Shown: positions 6,220-6,483 of the stretch, piece after piece
Layout of the letters: every line of letters begins with the position of its first letter
Numbering within the stretch: the stretch's first letter is position 1
Position numbers and translations under genes: made by a program
The notes under the pieces: model-generated
What the model was told of the DNA's origin: nothing
The model's input: only the letters and a program-made list of their open reading frames with translations
Database searches by the model: none
NCBI GenBank assembly: GCA_023437865.1
Contig: JAEZFE010000436.1
Location: forward strand, 1 to 6,483
From: Pseudomonadota bacterium
Lineage (GTDB): Bacteria > Pseudomonadota > Alphaproteobacteria > Rhodospirillales > Magnetospirillaceae
Length of the DNA: 6,483 bases
Reading direction: 5' to 3'

Positions 6220-6483
6220 TCCGCCGCCTCGGCGCGAGGCGCCCGGTAATCATGTGTTTGGACGACCGGGACACCGTTGCGGATGGCGGTCATCTCGGCA
6301 AGTACCGCGATGGCGATCTCCGGCGGGGTGCGGGCGCCGATATGGAGGCCGACGGGACCGTGCAGCCGGGCAATCTCCTCGGGCGAGAGGTCGAACAGCG
6401 CCAGCCGCTCGCGCCGTTGGGCGGAATGGGCCCGCGAGCCGATGGCACCCACGTAGAAGGCCGGGGTTTTCAACGCCTCCATC
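6216..6483 (-). CDS. XdhC/CoxI-family molybdenum hydroxylase maturation protein, C-terminal part (partial)
   Basis: The frame runs off the window edge, so only the last 88 or so residues are present. The Met near 6482 is internal, not the start. Visible are TPAFYVGAIGSRAHSAQR, the Rossmann segment of the XdhC C-terminal domain, then LHGPVGLHIGARTPPEIAIA, the second family signature (H-G-P-x-G-L-x-I-G-A-x-T-P-x-E-I-A), and AEMTAIRNG. XdhC-type proteins bind molybdenum cofactor, help its sulfuration and deliver it to xanthine dehydrogenase-like enzymes. The N-terminal cofactor-binding domain is outside the window. The tail after the Rossmann domain (THDYRAPRAEAAE) is short. The stop overlaps the start of the MobA-like gene, so the two are one operon. 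The hydroxylase they serve is not visible; it could be a xanthine, aldehyde or CO dehydrogenase. Confidence 0.85.
   Translation of the reverse strand, partial: MEALKTPAFYVGAIGSRAHSAQRRERLALFDLSPEEIARLHGPVGLHIGARTPPEIAIAVLAEMTAIRNGVPVVQTHDYRAPRAEAAE

Noticed and set aside
1..6483. CRISPR arrays, tRNA or rRNA genes, insertion sequences, phage genes
   Set aside because: No tandem spaced repeats, cloverleaf-like sequences, transposase motifs or phage proteins were seen; all sizeable coding regions fit chromosomal housekeeping or signalling genes.

Overview
The window is GC-rich, gene-dense DNA that reads like a free-living alphaproteobacterium. The che-linked gene order, the soluble MCP-like protein and the XdhC/MobA-like pair suggest Rhodospirillales, perhaps a Magnetospirillum relative. 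That placement is inferred from protein style and gene content, not from a search.

Region 1 (1-3175, + strand) is the end of a chemotaxis operon. It holds the last 40 codons of a CheB-type methylesterase, a soluble 587-residue protein with two degenerate MCP-type signalling hairpins, and a 431-residue protein with a dead GGDEF domain and an apparently intact EAL phosphodiesterase domain. Each junction is an ATGA overlap, so the three genes are probably translationally coupled. The arrangement links chemotaxis adaptation to c-di-GMP breakdown. The middle protein is the most unusual item. Besides the two hairpins it has a CheZ-like DxxxQ helix motif and a proline-rich linker ending in a short acidic/hydrophobic tail, so it may act on CheY or the array rather than as a normal receptor.

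Region 2 (3176-3615) is a 440-base stretch without a convincing gene. It contains a perfect 16-base interrupted palindrome, a TTGACA hexamer inside a GC-rich hairpin, and, just before uraA, a leader with mutually exclusive pairings that could hide or expose the uraA ribosome binding site.

Region 3 (3616-5548, + strand) is a two-gene uracil salvage operon: a UraA-type NCS2 permease, then uracil phosphoribosyltransferase one base downstream. Uracil is imported and converted to UMP with PRPP.

Region 4 (5549-5685) is a short convergent intergenic gap with an inverted repeat but no classic U-tract terminator.

Region 5 (5686-6483, - strand) holds the C-terminal Rossmann part of an XdhC-family protein, cut by the window edge, overlapping by ATGA with a MobA/MocA-like nucleotidyltransferase. 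Together they look like a maturation pair for a molybdenum hydroxylase whose structural genes lie outside the window.
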